The position numbers were made by a program, and so were the translations under genes. From Tannerella sp. (lineage in GTDB: Bacteria > Bacteroidota > Bacteroidia > Bacteroidales > Tannerellaceae), in assembly GCA_031262895.1 (NCBI GenBank), contig JAISGW010000208.1, forward strand, positions 1-13,686: a DNA stretch of 13,686 nt, in the 5' to 3' direction. Below the pieces are notes generated by a model, which did not search any database, was not told the DNA's origin, and worked only from the letters and a program-made list of their open reading frames with translations. Numbering within the stretch: position 1 is the stretch's first letter; each line of letters begins with the position of its first letter. Shown here piece by piece: positions 1-7,478 of this stretch.

Positions 1-311
1 TTCTCAAGCTGGGTGACAATTTCATGCCGGCTCATACCGGAATAGACAGCCGTGGCTTTGATGCCGCGCTTCCGAAGATTATCGACCTGGTCTTTCATCA
101 GGGCAATGAGCGGCGTGACCACCAAGCAAAGACCTTCTTCGGCCATGGTCGGCACTTGAAAAGTCAAAGATTTTCCTCCCCCCGTAGGCATTAGCCCCAG
201 CGTATCCTTTCCGGAAACTATGGAACAGATAATATCTTCCTGCAACGGGCGGAAAGCCGTGTAACCCCAATATTGGCTTAATATTTTATGGTAGACGTCT
301 GCCGCGTCCAT
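1..311 (-). CDS. recQ: RecQ-family ATP-dependent DNA helicase, N-terminal part (runs off the window)
   Basis: Only the first 103 codons are present; the gene continues past base 1. RecQ is a superfamily-2 3'-5' DNA helicase acting in recombination and fork repair. The visible part begins MDAADVYHKILSQYWGY and carries the usual RecQ N-terminus: an aromatic-plus-glutamine Q-motif region (FRPLQ, residues 20-24), the Walker A motif MPTGGGKS (41-48) whose Lys47 would contact ATP, and motif Ia, VVTPLIALMKDQV (64-76). The TGGGKS form is typical of RecQ rather than other DEAD/DEAH helicases. The ATG lies four bases after the recJ stop, so the two are almost certainly cotranscribed. RecJ and RecQ are classical partners: RecQ unwinds and RecJ degrades the 5' strand. 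The zinc-binding and HRDC regions are outside the window, so the subtype cannot be judged. Confidence 0.93.
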   Translation of the reverse strand, partial: MDAADVYHKILSQYWGYTAFRPLQEDIICSIVSGKDTLGLMPTGGGKSLTFQVPTMAEEGLCLVVTPLIALMKDQVDNLRKRGIKATAVYSGMSRHEIVTQLE

Positions 312-315
312 GGCC

Positions 316-2061
316 TCATTCTGTTTCTTCGGACATACGAATGTCTTTCACCATGAGCTGAATGCAAGGTTTCCGCTTGTTGTAAGTATTCTCTTCTATG
401 GTGTAACAAAGGTCGAAGGGTAGTCCCGCATGGATACGGTCATTGTAGGCGTGCATGCCGAAAGCGATGGCGTGCACGGGCAGGGCGGTACTGTCGTCTA
501 TAATATCCAACTTGATATGCTCCGATTCTTTTCCGACCAACTTGCTGGTGCCGAAGTCACGCACCCTGCGCGAACAGAAGACGGGCTTTTGGTTGTCCGG
601 GCCGAAAGGTTCCATCTTTTTTAGCTCATCCAACAATTGCTGGTTGACGTCTTTCAGGTTGATGAGCATGTCTATATCTATCTGCGGGGTCATCTGATCG
701 GAGGCTATTTCTTCGGCAGCTACGGCCGTAAAGCGTTCGATGAAAATTTTCAGGTTTTCTTCTCTGAGGGAAAGGCCGGCGGCATAAGTGTGCCCGCCAA
801 AATTATCCAAGAGGTCGCGGCAACTTTCCAAAGCAGTGTAAACATCAAAGCCACCGACGGAACGAGCCGAACCGGTCACCAGCCCGGAAGAGGACTTGCA
901 AAGCACGACGGTGGGGCGGCAGTATTTTTCCGCCAGCCGCGAAGCCACGATGCCGATGACACCCTTGTGCCAGCCGGGATCATATACGACAATGGCTTTC
1001 CGGTCTTCCATGTGCGTAAAATGGTCGATAATGGCGTTGGCCTCGTCGGTGATTTTCTTGTCCAGTTCGCGGCGTTCGTCATTGTATTGGTCGATACTCT
1101 TGCTTTTCTCGCGGGCGCTTTCCACGTCCTTGGCCAAGAGCAGGTCTACAGCTTCGCGTCCGTTCATCATCCGTCCGGAGGCATTCAGGCGCGGCCCTAT
1201 TTTAAAGACCAGGTCATTGATGCTGATATGGCCTATACTCAATCCGCAGACTTTAATAATGCCCCGGAAACCCAGGCTCGGATTGGAATTCAACTGCCGC
1301 AAGCCGTAATAAGCCAACACCCGGTTTTCGCCCGTGATGGGTACAATGTCGGAGGCTATGCTGACGGCCGTCAATTCGTACAATTGCTCCAATTTCTCCG
1401 CATCGCCGTTCGGGAAACCGTTGTCACCGGCGAAAGCCTGCATGAACTTGAAGCCTACGCCGCAACCTGAAAGATGCTCATAAGGATAATGGGAATCCGT
1501 CCGCTTGGCGTCCAGAATAGCTACTGCCGCAGGCAACTCTTTGTCGGGCATGTGGTGGTCGCAAATGATAAAGTCTATGCCCTTTGTTTTCGCATAAGCC
1601 ACCTTTTCAACAGCCTTGATGCCGCAGTCGAGCACAATAATCAGCGTGACGCCCTGCTCTACGGCGTAATCTATACCCTTATAAGATATACCGTAACCTT
1701 CGTCATAACGATCCGGAATGTAATAATCCAAGTTCGCCGAATAATGGCGCAGGTATTTATATACCAAGGTGACAGCCGTCGTGCCATCCACATCGTAATC
1801 CCCATAAATCAGGATGTTCTCCTTTTCGCCCAAAGCTTTGTTCAAGCGTTTGACCGCCGCCGCCATATCGGGCATCAAAAAAGGATCGTTCAAATCCTCT
1901 ACGGAAGTTTTAAAAAAACTCTTGGCCGCTTCGGCAGAGTTAATCCCCCGCTGAACCAGCAATAAACAAGTCACCGCACTGTAAGGCAGTGCGGTGGCCA
2001 GCTCATCTCGTTCACGTAATTCTTCCGGTGTGGAGATTCGTAAATTCCATTTGTTTGTCAT
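316..2061 (-). CDS. recJ: Single-stranded-DNA-specific 5'-3' exonuclease RecJ
   Basis: A 581-residue protein of normal RecJ length. RecJ is a cytoplasmic metal-dependent exonuclease that digests single-stranded DNA 5' to 3' in gap repair, mismatch repair and RecF-pathway recombination. The DHH phosphoesterase core shows motif I DYDVDGTTA (residues 88-96), the metal ligand Asp145 in LDCG, and DHH at 168-170 in ICDHHMPD. KIGPRLNASGRM (287-298) is the conserved segment before the linker. The DHHA1 domain carries GSARS (397-401) and the FGGH motif (421-424). The C-terminal OB-fold region begins near EPFGPDNQKPVF (484-495). The ATG at 2061 is the natural start, with MTNKWNLR preceding the family's usual N-terminal helix. 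It is followed after four bases by recQ. The 170-bp gap upstream separates it from lpxA, so it may have its own promoter. Confidence 0.97.
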   Translation of the reverse strand: MTNKWNLRISTPEELRERDELATALPYSAVTCLLLVQRGINSAEAAKSFFKTSVEDLNDPFLMPDMAAAVKRLNKALGEKENILIYGDYDVDGTTAVTLVYKYLRHYSANLDYYIPDRYDEGYGISYKGIDYAVEQGVTLIIVLDCGIKAVEKVAYAKTKGIDFIICDHHMPDKELPAAVAILDAKRTDSHYPYEHLSGCGVGFKFMQAFAGDNGFPNGDAEKLEQLYELTAVSIASDIVPITGENRVLAYYGLRQLNSNPSLGFRGIIKVCGLSIGHISINDLVFKIGPRLNASGRMMNGREAVDLLLAKDVESAREKSKSIDQYNDERRELDKKITDEANAIIDHFTHMEDRKAIVVYDPGWHKGVIGIVASRLAEKYCRPTVVLCKSSSGLVTGSARSVGGFDVYTALESCRDLLDNFGGHTYAAGLSLREENLKIFIERFTAVAAEEIASDQMTPQIDIDMLINLKDVNQQLLDELKKMEPFGPDNQKPVFCSRRVRDFGTSKLVGKESEHIKLDIIDDSTALPVHAIAFGMHAYNDRIHAGLPFDLCYTIEENTYNKRKPCIQLMVKDIRMSEETE

Positions 2062-2118
2062 TATATGTTGTTTTTCTTTTTTCCATTTCTTAAGAGAGCC
2101 TCCGGCTCCAAAAACGTG

Positions 2119-2126
2119 TAAAGATA
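2119..2126 (-). promoter_or_regulatory. Possible recJ promoter (-7-like box)
   Basis: Read on the minus strand this is TATCTTTA, seven of eight positions of the Bacteroidota -7 consensus TAnnTTTG. A GTTG lies 21 bases upstream where the -33 TTTG would be. It sits about 58 bases before the recJ start, in the only sizeable gap of the lpxD-recQ stretch. The match is imperfect, so this is tentative. Confidence 0.35.
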
Positions 2127-2168
2127 TACATTACCGGAAAAACAACGCCAACTAAGCCGGGATATTTT

Positions 2169-2208
2169 AAAGGGAAGCGGAAATTCGAAAATTTCACAGC
2201 TCCCCTTT
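2169..2208 (-). terminator. Stem-loop between lpxA and recJ, possible terminator or attenuator
   Basis: On the minus strand AAAGGGGAGC pairs with GCTTCCCTTT, ten pairs with one G:U. Inside it GAAATT pairs with AATTTC around a TTCG loop. The structure lies about 24 bases after the lpxA stop. No clear U-run follows, only TTTAAAATAT, so it is not a textbook intrinsic terminator. It could reduce read-through from the lipid A genes into recJ-recQ, or protect a 3' end. Confidence 0.4.
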
Positions 2209-2231
2209 TGACATTCAGGCCGGATTGACCC

Positions 2232-3020
2232 TTATAATTCGTCAATGGAGCCGCGCACGATGCCCCGTTTGGAATTCTTGATGAAATTGAGAATAAGGTC
2301 GCGCTCTTCGGTAGGCGCATATTCGGTTTCTATGGCGCGTAAAGCATCTGAATTATTCAGCCCGCGGGTATAAATGGTGCGGTAAATGTCCTGTATGAGG
2401 AAAATTTGCTCGTTGGTAAAGCCACGCCGCCGCAGTCCGACGATATTGATGCCGCAGTACACGATAGGGTCACGGCCGATAAGCGTATACGGAGGAATGT
2501 CCTTGCCAACCCGGGAGCCGCCTTGTATCATCACATGCTTGGAGATACGGGTAAACTGGTGGACGAGGCTGCCTCCGCTGACGATAGCATAGTCGTCCAC
2601 ATCCACTTCGCCGGCTATCTGCGAGGCATTGCCCACGATGACGTGGTCATGCAGCCAGCAGTCGTGCGCCACATGGCTGTATGCCATAATCAGGCAATCG
2701 TTTCCGATGAGGGTCTTGCCTTTGGCGGCAGTACCGCGGTTGACGGTCACACATTCACGCAGGGTGGTCCGGTCGCCTATTTCGGCCGTCGTCTTTTCTC
2801 CCTTGAACTTGAGGTCCTGCGGCACACCGGCGACAACAGCACCCGGAAAGATGCGGCAGTCCTTGCCGATGCGTGCGCCATTAAGGATAATGGCATGGGG
2901 AAAAATATGGCAGTTGTCGCCAATAACGACATTTTCTTCAATCACTGCAAAAGGGTCTATCGTGACGTTTTGCCCGATACGGGCTTCCGGATGCACGACG
3001 GCCAAAGGGGAACGGCTCAT
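2232..3020 (-). CDS. lpxA: Acyl-ACP:UDP-N-acetylglucosamine O-acyltransferase LpxA
   Basis: 262 residues, the usual LpxA length. It transfers a 3-hydroxyacyl chain from acyl carrier protein to the 3-OH of UDP-GlcNAc, the first step of lipid A synthesis, in the cytoplasm. The N-terminal two thirds are left-handed beta-helix hexapeptide repeats, for example IGQNVTIDPFAVI (residues 15-27) and IGDNCHIFPHAII. The catalytic region is AYSHVAHDC (113-121); His119 aligns with the catalytic His125 of E. coli LpxA. VHQFTRISKHVMIQGGSRVG follows, then NIVGLRRRGF before the C-terminal helices, as in the family. Twelve bases separate it from the upstream lpxC/fabZ stop, so the two are cotranscribed. LpxA and LpxD are both hexapeptide acyltransferases, but the LRRRGF motif and the length identify this one as LpxA. 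Confidence 0.96.
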   Translation of the reverse strand: MSRSPLAVVHPEARIGQNVTIDPFAVIEENVVIGDNCHIFPHAIILNGARIGKDCRIFPGAVVAGVPQDLKFKGEKTTAEIGDRTTLRECVTVNRGTAAKGKTLIGNDCLIMAYSHVAHDCWLHDHVIVGNASQIAGEVDVDDYAIVSGGSLVHQFTRISKHVMIQGGSRVGKDIPPYTLIGRDPIVYCGINIVGLRRRGFTNEQIFLIQDIYRTIYTRGLNNSDALRAIETEYAPTEERDLILNFIKNSKRGIVRGSIDEL

Positions 3021-3032
3021 GTCTTTGATTCT

Positions 3033-4442
3033 TTATTTGTTCTTGGTGATTTGTGCCATAAATTCCGCCTCGCTGACGAGTTTTTCGCCCACGAAGGCAT
3101 AGCCTTTCATGGTGGCAATACCGCGGCGAATCGGAGTAAGTAATTCAAGGCGGAGGATGAGGGTGTCGCCGGGAGTTACTTTTTGGCGGAACTTTACCTG
3201 ATCGATTTTCAGGAAGTAAGTGGAGTAACGTTCCGGTTCGTCTAACGAATTGAGGACAAGCAGGCCGCCGGTTTGTGCCATGGCTTCCACCTGAAGTACG
3301 CCCGGCATGATCGGTTCTTGCGGGAAATGCCCCTGGAAGAAGGGTTCGTTGCCGGAGACATTCTTGATGCCAACAATATGCTTGCCGCCCAATTCGATGA
3401 TTTTGTCGACCAGCAGGAAGGGATAACGATGCGGCAACAGTTCGCGGATACGGTTCACGTCCATCACGGGGGGCGTATTGGGGTCGTATAGCGGCGCCTG
3501 CACCTCATTTTGCTTGATGTCGCGGCGGATGAGCTTGGCCAGTTGGGTGTTTATCTTGTGTCCGGGGCGGGTGGCGATGATGCGTCCTTTGATGGGCTTG
3601 CCTATCAGTGCCATGTCGCCGATGACGTCGATGAGTTTATGGCGTGCCGGTTCGTTGTCGAAACTTAAAGGCTTGTGGCTGATATAACCCAGCGATTGCA
3701 CACCGGGATATTCGACACCCATCTCGGCAGCAAGGGCCTTTAAGGATGTTTCGGGCATTTCCCGGTCGTAAATGACGATGGCATTGTCCAAGTCTCCCCC
3801 CTTGATAAGTTCGTGCTTGAGTAAGGGTTCAATTTCGCGGATGAAGACGAAGGTGCGTGCGGCGGAGACCTCACGGGGGAAATCGCCCAGCTCGTTCAAG
3901 GTGGCGAACTGGTTGGTGAGCACCGGCGAGTCGAAGGAGATGAGAACATGCAGCGAGAACTTATCGTCGGGCAAGATGATAAGCGAAGAACCGGTTTCCT
4001 CGTCACGGACTTCCATCTTGTGTTTGACGATGTAAAAGTCTTTCGCGGCATTTTGTTCTACGATTCCGGCAGCTTCTATACCTTCGGTGTAAAGGCGGGC
4101 AGAGCCGTCAAGGATAGGGAATTCGGGAGCGTCTACTTCAATCAGGCAATTGTCGATGCCGGCCGCATAGAGCGCCGCCATACCATGCTCAATGGTGCTG
4201 ACGCGTATGCCGTCCTTTTCAAGCACGGTACCCCTTTCTGTCTGCACCACATTCTCGGCCACGGCATTGAGAAGGGCCGAACCTTCCAAATCGGTACGCC
4301 GAATTTTATAACCGTGGTTTTCTGGCGCCGGCAGAAAATTGATATGTATGTCCAGTCCCGTGTGCAGCCCCTTTCCTTGCAGGGAGAAGCTTCGAGCAAG
4401 CGTATTTTGTTTTTGCATCTTTAATATGTTTGGAGAATTCAT
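3033..4442 (-). CDS. lpxC/fabZ: Bifunctional LpxC deacetylase / FabZ dehydratase fusion
   Basis: A 469-residue fusion. Residues about 10-310 are LpxC, the zinc-dependent UDP-3-O-acyl-GlcNAc deacetylase that commits the pathway to lipid A. It has GKGLHTG (23-29), EHGMAAL (85-91; Glu85 as base, His86 as zinc ligand), HKLIDVIGD (268-276; His268 and Asp272 as zinc ligands) and GHKINTQL (294-301; His295). Residues about 325-469 are FabZ, the beta-hydroxyacyl-ACP dehydratase. It has LLPHRYPFLLVDK (335-347), then QGHFPQEPIMPGVLQVEAMA, where His372 and Glu386 are the catalytic pair at the family's 14-residue spacing. Both active sites look intact. This fusion is established in Bacteroidota. The start overlaps the lpxD stop as ATGA. 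An alternative ATG at 4418 (MQKQNTLARSF) would drop eight residues and fits the family N-terminus equally well. Confidence 0.97.
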   Translation of the reverse strand: MNSPNILKMQKQNTLARSFSLQGKGLHTGLDIHINFLPAPENHGYKIRRTDLEGSALLNAVAENVVQTERGTVLEKDGIRVSTIEHGMAALYAAGIDNCLIEVDAPEFPILDGSARLYTEGIEAAGIVEQNAAKDFYIVKHKMEVRDEETGSSLIILPDDKFSLHVLISFDSPVLTNQFATLNELGDFPREVSAARTFVFIREIEPLLKHELIKGGDLDNAIVIYDREMPETSLKALAAEMGVEYPGVQSLGYISHKPLSFDNEPARHKLIDVIGDMALIGKPIKGRIIATRPGHKINTQLAKLIRRDIKQNEVQAPLYDPNTPPVMDVNRIRELLPHRYPFLLVDKIIELGGKHIVGIKNVSGNEPFFQGHFPQEPIMPGVLQVEAMAQTGGLLVLNSLDEPERYSTYFLKIDQVKFRQKVTPGDTLILRLELLTPIRRGIATMKGYAFVGEKLVSEAEFMAQITKNK

Positions 4443-5479
4443 TCCTTGTTTTTGTTTAATTCCTCCATTGCCTTCTCCAATTTTTCCAGCTTTTGGAAGA
4501 GTTCGGGATGGCGGTTGAAAAGGGCATAGGCACGCATGTAATTGCGGGCGGGCAAGGCGGGCGAGCCTACGACACGGCTTTCGGAAGCGATGTTGCCGAT
4601 GATGCCGGCCTGGGCGCCTATGGAGGCGCGGTCGCCTATGTGCAGATGTCCTGCCAAGCCGGATTGTCCGCCCAACTGGCAGTGTTTCCCTATTTTTACG
4701 GAACCGGAGACGCCCGCTTGGGCGGCCATGACCGTGTTCTCGCCGATTTCCACATTATGGGCAATTTGCACTAAGTTGTCCAATTTGACGCCCCGCCCGA
4801 TGTGGGTGGCTTCCATCACGGCGCGGTCTATGGTCGTGTTGGCGCCCACTTCCACCTCGTCCTCCAGGATCACTTTGCCCAATTGGGGGATTTTCCTGTA
4901 TGTGTCGCCGTCGGGGGCGAAGCCGAAGCCGTCGCTGCCTACGACACAGCCCGCATGAAGGATGCAATTATGCCCGATTTGGCAGGCCTGATAGACGGTC
5001 ACATGGGGATATAGGATGCTGCCGCTGCCGATTTCCACCTTGTCGCCCACATAAGCCTGGGGGTATATCTTGCAACCGTCACCGATAGAGACATCCTCGC
5101 CGATATAGGCGAAAGCACCCACGTAACAATCAGCGCCCAGGCTGGCGCTCGGATGGATGAAAGCCAGCGAATCTATGCCCTTCTTTTCAATGCCCGTCAA
5201 CTTGCCGGCCATTTCCAGCAAGACGGCCAAGGAGGCGTAGGCATTGGCCACGCGCACCAAAGTGGCCGTCACGGTGTCATTGGGCTTGAAATCCTGATTT
5301 ACCAAGACGATGCTTGCTTTCGTATGATAGATGAATGATTCATATTTCGGATTGGCGAGGAAAGACAGGGTACCTGTTTTTCCTTCTTCTATCTTGGAAA
5401 AGCTATGTACGCTCACATCGGGATCTCCTTCTACCGTCCCGTGAAGGAGGTTAGCAATTTGGCGAGCTGTAAACTCCAT
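4439..5479 (-). CDS. lpxD: UDP-3-O-acylglucosamine N-acyltransferase LpxD
   Basis: 346 residues. LpxD adds the N-linked 3-hydroxyacyl chain to UDP-3-O-acyl-glucosamine, the third step of lipid A synthesis, after LpxC. Residues 1-105 form the uridine-binding domain (SFSKIEEGKTGTLSFLANPKY). Residues about 107-310 are hexapeptide repeats forming a left-handed beta-helix. The catalytic motif is QIAHNVEIGENT (238-249), where His241 corresponds to His239 of E. coli LpxD. GSDGFGFAPDG (181-191) is also family-typical. The C-terminus is a short charged helix (LEKLEKAMEELNKNKE) that may help trimer formation or ACP binding. It is the first gene of the lipid A set. The stop overlaps the next start by four bases (ATGA), suggesting translational coupling to lpxC/fabZ. 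The 64-bp gap before it holds a -7-like box. Confidence 0.96.
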   Translation of the reverse strand: MEFTARQIANLLHGTVEGDPDVSVHSFSKIEEGKTGTLSFLANPKYESFIYHTKASIVLVNQDFKPNDTVTATLVRVANAYASLAVLLEMAGKLTGIEKKGIDSLAFIHPSASLGADCYVGAFAYIGEDVSIGDGCKIYPQAYVGDKVEIGSGSILYPHVTVYQACQIGHNCILHAGCVVGSDGFGFAPDGDTYRKIPQLGKVILEDEVEVGANTTIDRAVMEATHIGRGVKLDNLVQIAHNVEIGENTVMAAQAGVSGSVKIGKHCQLGGQSGLAGHLHIGDRASIGAQAGIIGNIASESRVVGSPALPARNYMRAYALFNRHPELFQKLEKLEKAMEELNKNKE

Positions 5480-5528
5480 TGACCTGATATGTATTTAATT
5501 TATTACACATTTCTTTCACTGTACGCCG

Positions 5529-5536
5529 CAAAGGTG
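5529..5536 (-). promoter_or_regulatory. Possible lpxD promoter (-7-like box)
   Basis: On the minus strand this reads CACCTTTG, close to TAnnTTTG and to the very common form TACCTTTG. It lies seven bases after the pyrF stop and about 50 bases before the lpxD ATG. No good -33 TTTG is seen at 19-21 bases; the nearest is GTTG at 22. It could give the lipid A genes a promoter separate from purM-prfA-pyrF. Confidence 0.45.
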
Positions 5537-5543
5537 GGAAAAA

Positions 5544-6368
5544 TTATTTGTTTCCCTGCAACAGGACTTCCATTTCTTTTTGAAGGCTTTGGGCTTCCTT
5601 GCGGGCGGCTTCGGCAAAGTCCACGTCCTTGCTGGCGTAGATAATGGAACGGGAGGCGTTGACCAGCAGGCCGCAGTCTTCGGTCATGCCGCAGGCGGCC
5701 ACTTCCGCCAGGCTTCCGCCCTGGGCGCCGATGCCGGGCACCAGCAGGAAATGTTTGGGCACTAAGCGGCGCACTTCGGACAGCAAGCTGGCCTGCGTGG
5801 CGCCCACCACATACATCATCTGTTCCTCGCCCGCCCATTCCTGCGACTTCTCCAGCACCTTTTCGAAGAGGCGCCCTCCTTCGGCGCATTCCGTCAATTG
5901 AAAATCCTTGGCACCCTGGTTGGAAGTCAGGGCCAGCAGGATGACCCAGCCTCCGGGATAGGAGAGGAAAGGCTTCACGCTGTCTTCGCCCATATAAGGG
6001 GCGACCGTGACGGCATCCACTTTCATGCGCTCGAAAAAGGCGCGCGCGTAAAGGGCGGAAGTATTGCCTATGTCGCCGCGTTTAGCGTCGGCGATGACGA
6101 ATTGGTCGGGATACTGTGCCTTCAAATAGGATACCGTCTTCTCAAAGGCCAGCATCCCGTTAGAGCCTAAGCTTTCGTAAAAGGCCGTATTGGGTTTGTA
6201 TGCCACGCAATAAGGCGCCGTGGCGTCGATGATGGCCTTGTTGAAGGCGAAGACCGGATCGTCGAAGGCGGCCAAATGGGGCGGAATCTTTTTGACGTCT
6301 GTGTCCAATCCTACGCAAAGGAAACTTTTCTTGCGGCGGATGTTTTCTATCAGCTCTTGCTTTTTCAT
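5544..6368 (-). CDS. pyrF: Orotidine 5'-phosphate decarboxylase
   Basis: 274 residues, matching the longer (about 270-residue) bacterial PyrF group rather than the roughly 240-residue E. coli type. It converts OMP to UMP, the last step of de novo pyrimidine synthesis, as a cytoplasmic TIM-barrel dimer. The catalytic motif is VIADAKRGDIGNTS (residues 91-104), with Lys96 as proton donor and Asp94/Asp99 completing the charge network. The N-terminus KKSFLCVGLDTD (13-24) holds the barrel's first strand. VAPYMGEDSVKPFL (122-135) and VPGIGAQGG are the other family signatures near the phosphate site. The ATG at 6368 lies 24 bases after the prfA stop, so it is the third gene of a purM-prfA-pyrF unit. 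No missing residues are seen. Confidence 0.96.
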   Translation of the reverse strand: MKKQELIENIRRKKSFLCVGLDTDVKKIPPHLAAFDDPVFAFNKAIIDATAPYCVAYKPNTAFYESLGSNGMLAFEKTVSYLKAQYPDQFVIADAKRGDIGNTSALYARAFFERMKVDAVTVAPYMGEDSVKPFLSYPGGWVILLALTSNQGAKDFQLTECAEGGRLFEKVLEKSQEWAGEEQMMYVVGATQASLLSEVRRLVPKHFLLVPGIGAQGGSLAEVAACGMTEDCGLLVNASRSIIYASKDVDFAEAARKEAQSLQKEMEVLLQGNK

Positions 6369-6392
6369 TCTGTTGTTAATTACTGATTCTTT

Positions 6393-7478
6393 TCATAATT
6401 CGCTTTCTTTCATGCGTTCGGCGTTTTCGGCCACGATGAGGTGGTCGATGCAATCCTGTATGTCGCCGTCCATGAAAGCAGCCAAGTTGTAAACCGTATA
6501 ATTGATGCGGTGGTCGGTGATGCGCCCCTGGGGATAGTTATAGGTGCGTATCTTGGCCGAGCGGTCGCCGGTCGACACCATGGTCCTGCGGCGCGAGGAG
6601 ATGGCTTGTTGGTGTTCCTGCATTTTCATGTCGTAGAGCTTGGTGCGCAACATTTGCAGGGCCATTTCCTTGTTGGCCAATTGGGAGCGCGCCACCTGGC
6701 ATTGTATCATGATGCCGGTGGGCTTATGCGTGAGTTGCACTTTGGTCTCCACCTTGTTCACGTTTTGCCCTCCGGCGCCCGAGGAACGGGCCGTCTGGAA
6801 CTCCAGGTCGGCCGGATTAATTTCCACGTCCACCTCTTCGGCTTCGGGCAACACGACCACCGACGCAGCCGAGGTGTGGATGCGTCCCTGCGTTTCCGTG
6901 GCCGGCACGCGCTGCACGCGGTGCACGCCGCTTTCGTACTTGAGCGTGCCGTAGACGTTCTCCCCGCTGACGGTGAAATCGATTTCCTTATATCCTCCCG
7001 AGGCTCCTTCGCTCTGATTGGTCACCTCGGTCTGCCAGCCTTTGGCTTCGCAGTATTTCATGTACATACGGAAGAGGTCGCCTGCAAAAAGGGCAGCTTC
7101 ATCGCCGCCCGTCCCGCTGCGTATTTCCACCACGGCGTTTTTGGCGTCTTCCGGGTCTTCAGGTATGAGCAGCCATTTGATTTCTTCCTCTATCTCGGGT
7201 AGTTGGGCCTGCCCGGCTTCCAGCTCTTCCTGTGCCAGGTGGCGCAGGCCCTGGTCTTGTTCGGAGGCCAGCATCTGCCGCGCCTCCTCCATGCCGGCCA
7301 GGCAGTGGGCGTAGCGCCGGCGGGCTTCCATCAGCCGTTCCAACTCGCGGTATTCCTTACTCAGGCGCACGAAGCGCTTGCGATCGGCAATCACTGCGGG
7401 GTCCGTAATCAGGGTGCTGACTTCCTCGAAACGGCCACCCAGACCGTCCAGCTTGCTCAACAGCGTGTTTTCTGCCAT
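6393..7478 (-). CDS. prfA: Peptide chain release factor 1
   Basis: 361 residues, normal for RF1. It recognises UAA and UAG in the ribosomal A site and triggers peptide release. The codon-recognition loop has PAT (residues 192-194, in RVQRVPATETQGRIHT), the RF1 form; RF2 carries SPF there. The peptidyl-transferase motif GGQ is at 236-238 in SSGAGGQNVNKVETKVQLTH, and its Gln is normally methylated. The N-terminal helical domain and the acidic stretch IPEDPEDAKNAVVEIRSGTGGDEA (106-129) are typical. The ATG directly abuts the purM stop with no bases between, and pyrF follows after 24 bases, so the three share a transcript. Its own stop is UGA, read by RF2 and not by RF1. Confidence 0.98.
   Translation of the reverse strand: MAENTLLSKLDGLGGRFEEVSTLITDPAVIADRKRFVRLSKEYRELERLMEARRRYAHCLAGMEEARQMLASEQDQGLRHLAQEELEAGQAQLPEIEEEIKWLLIPEDPEDAKNAVVEIRSGTGGDEAALFAGDLFRMYMKYCEAKGWQTEVTNQSEGASGGYKEIDFTVSGENVYGTLKYESGVHRVQRVPATETQGRIHTSAASVVVLPEAEEVDVEINPADLEFQTARSSGAGGQNVNKVETKVQLTHKPTGIMIQCQVARSQLANKEMALQMLRTKLYDMKMQEHQQAISSRRRTMVSTGDRSAKIRTYNYPQGRITDHRINYTVYNLAAFMDGDIQDCIDHLIVAENAERMKESEL

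Noticed and set aside
637..1470. 277-codon plus-strand open frame opposite recJ
   Set aside because: It is a shadow of recJ, whose minus-strand product has every catalytic motif. The plus-strand translation has no family features.
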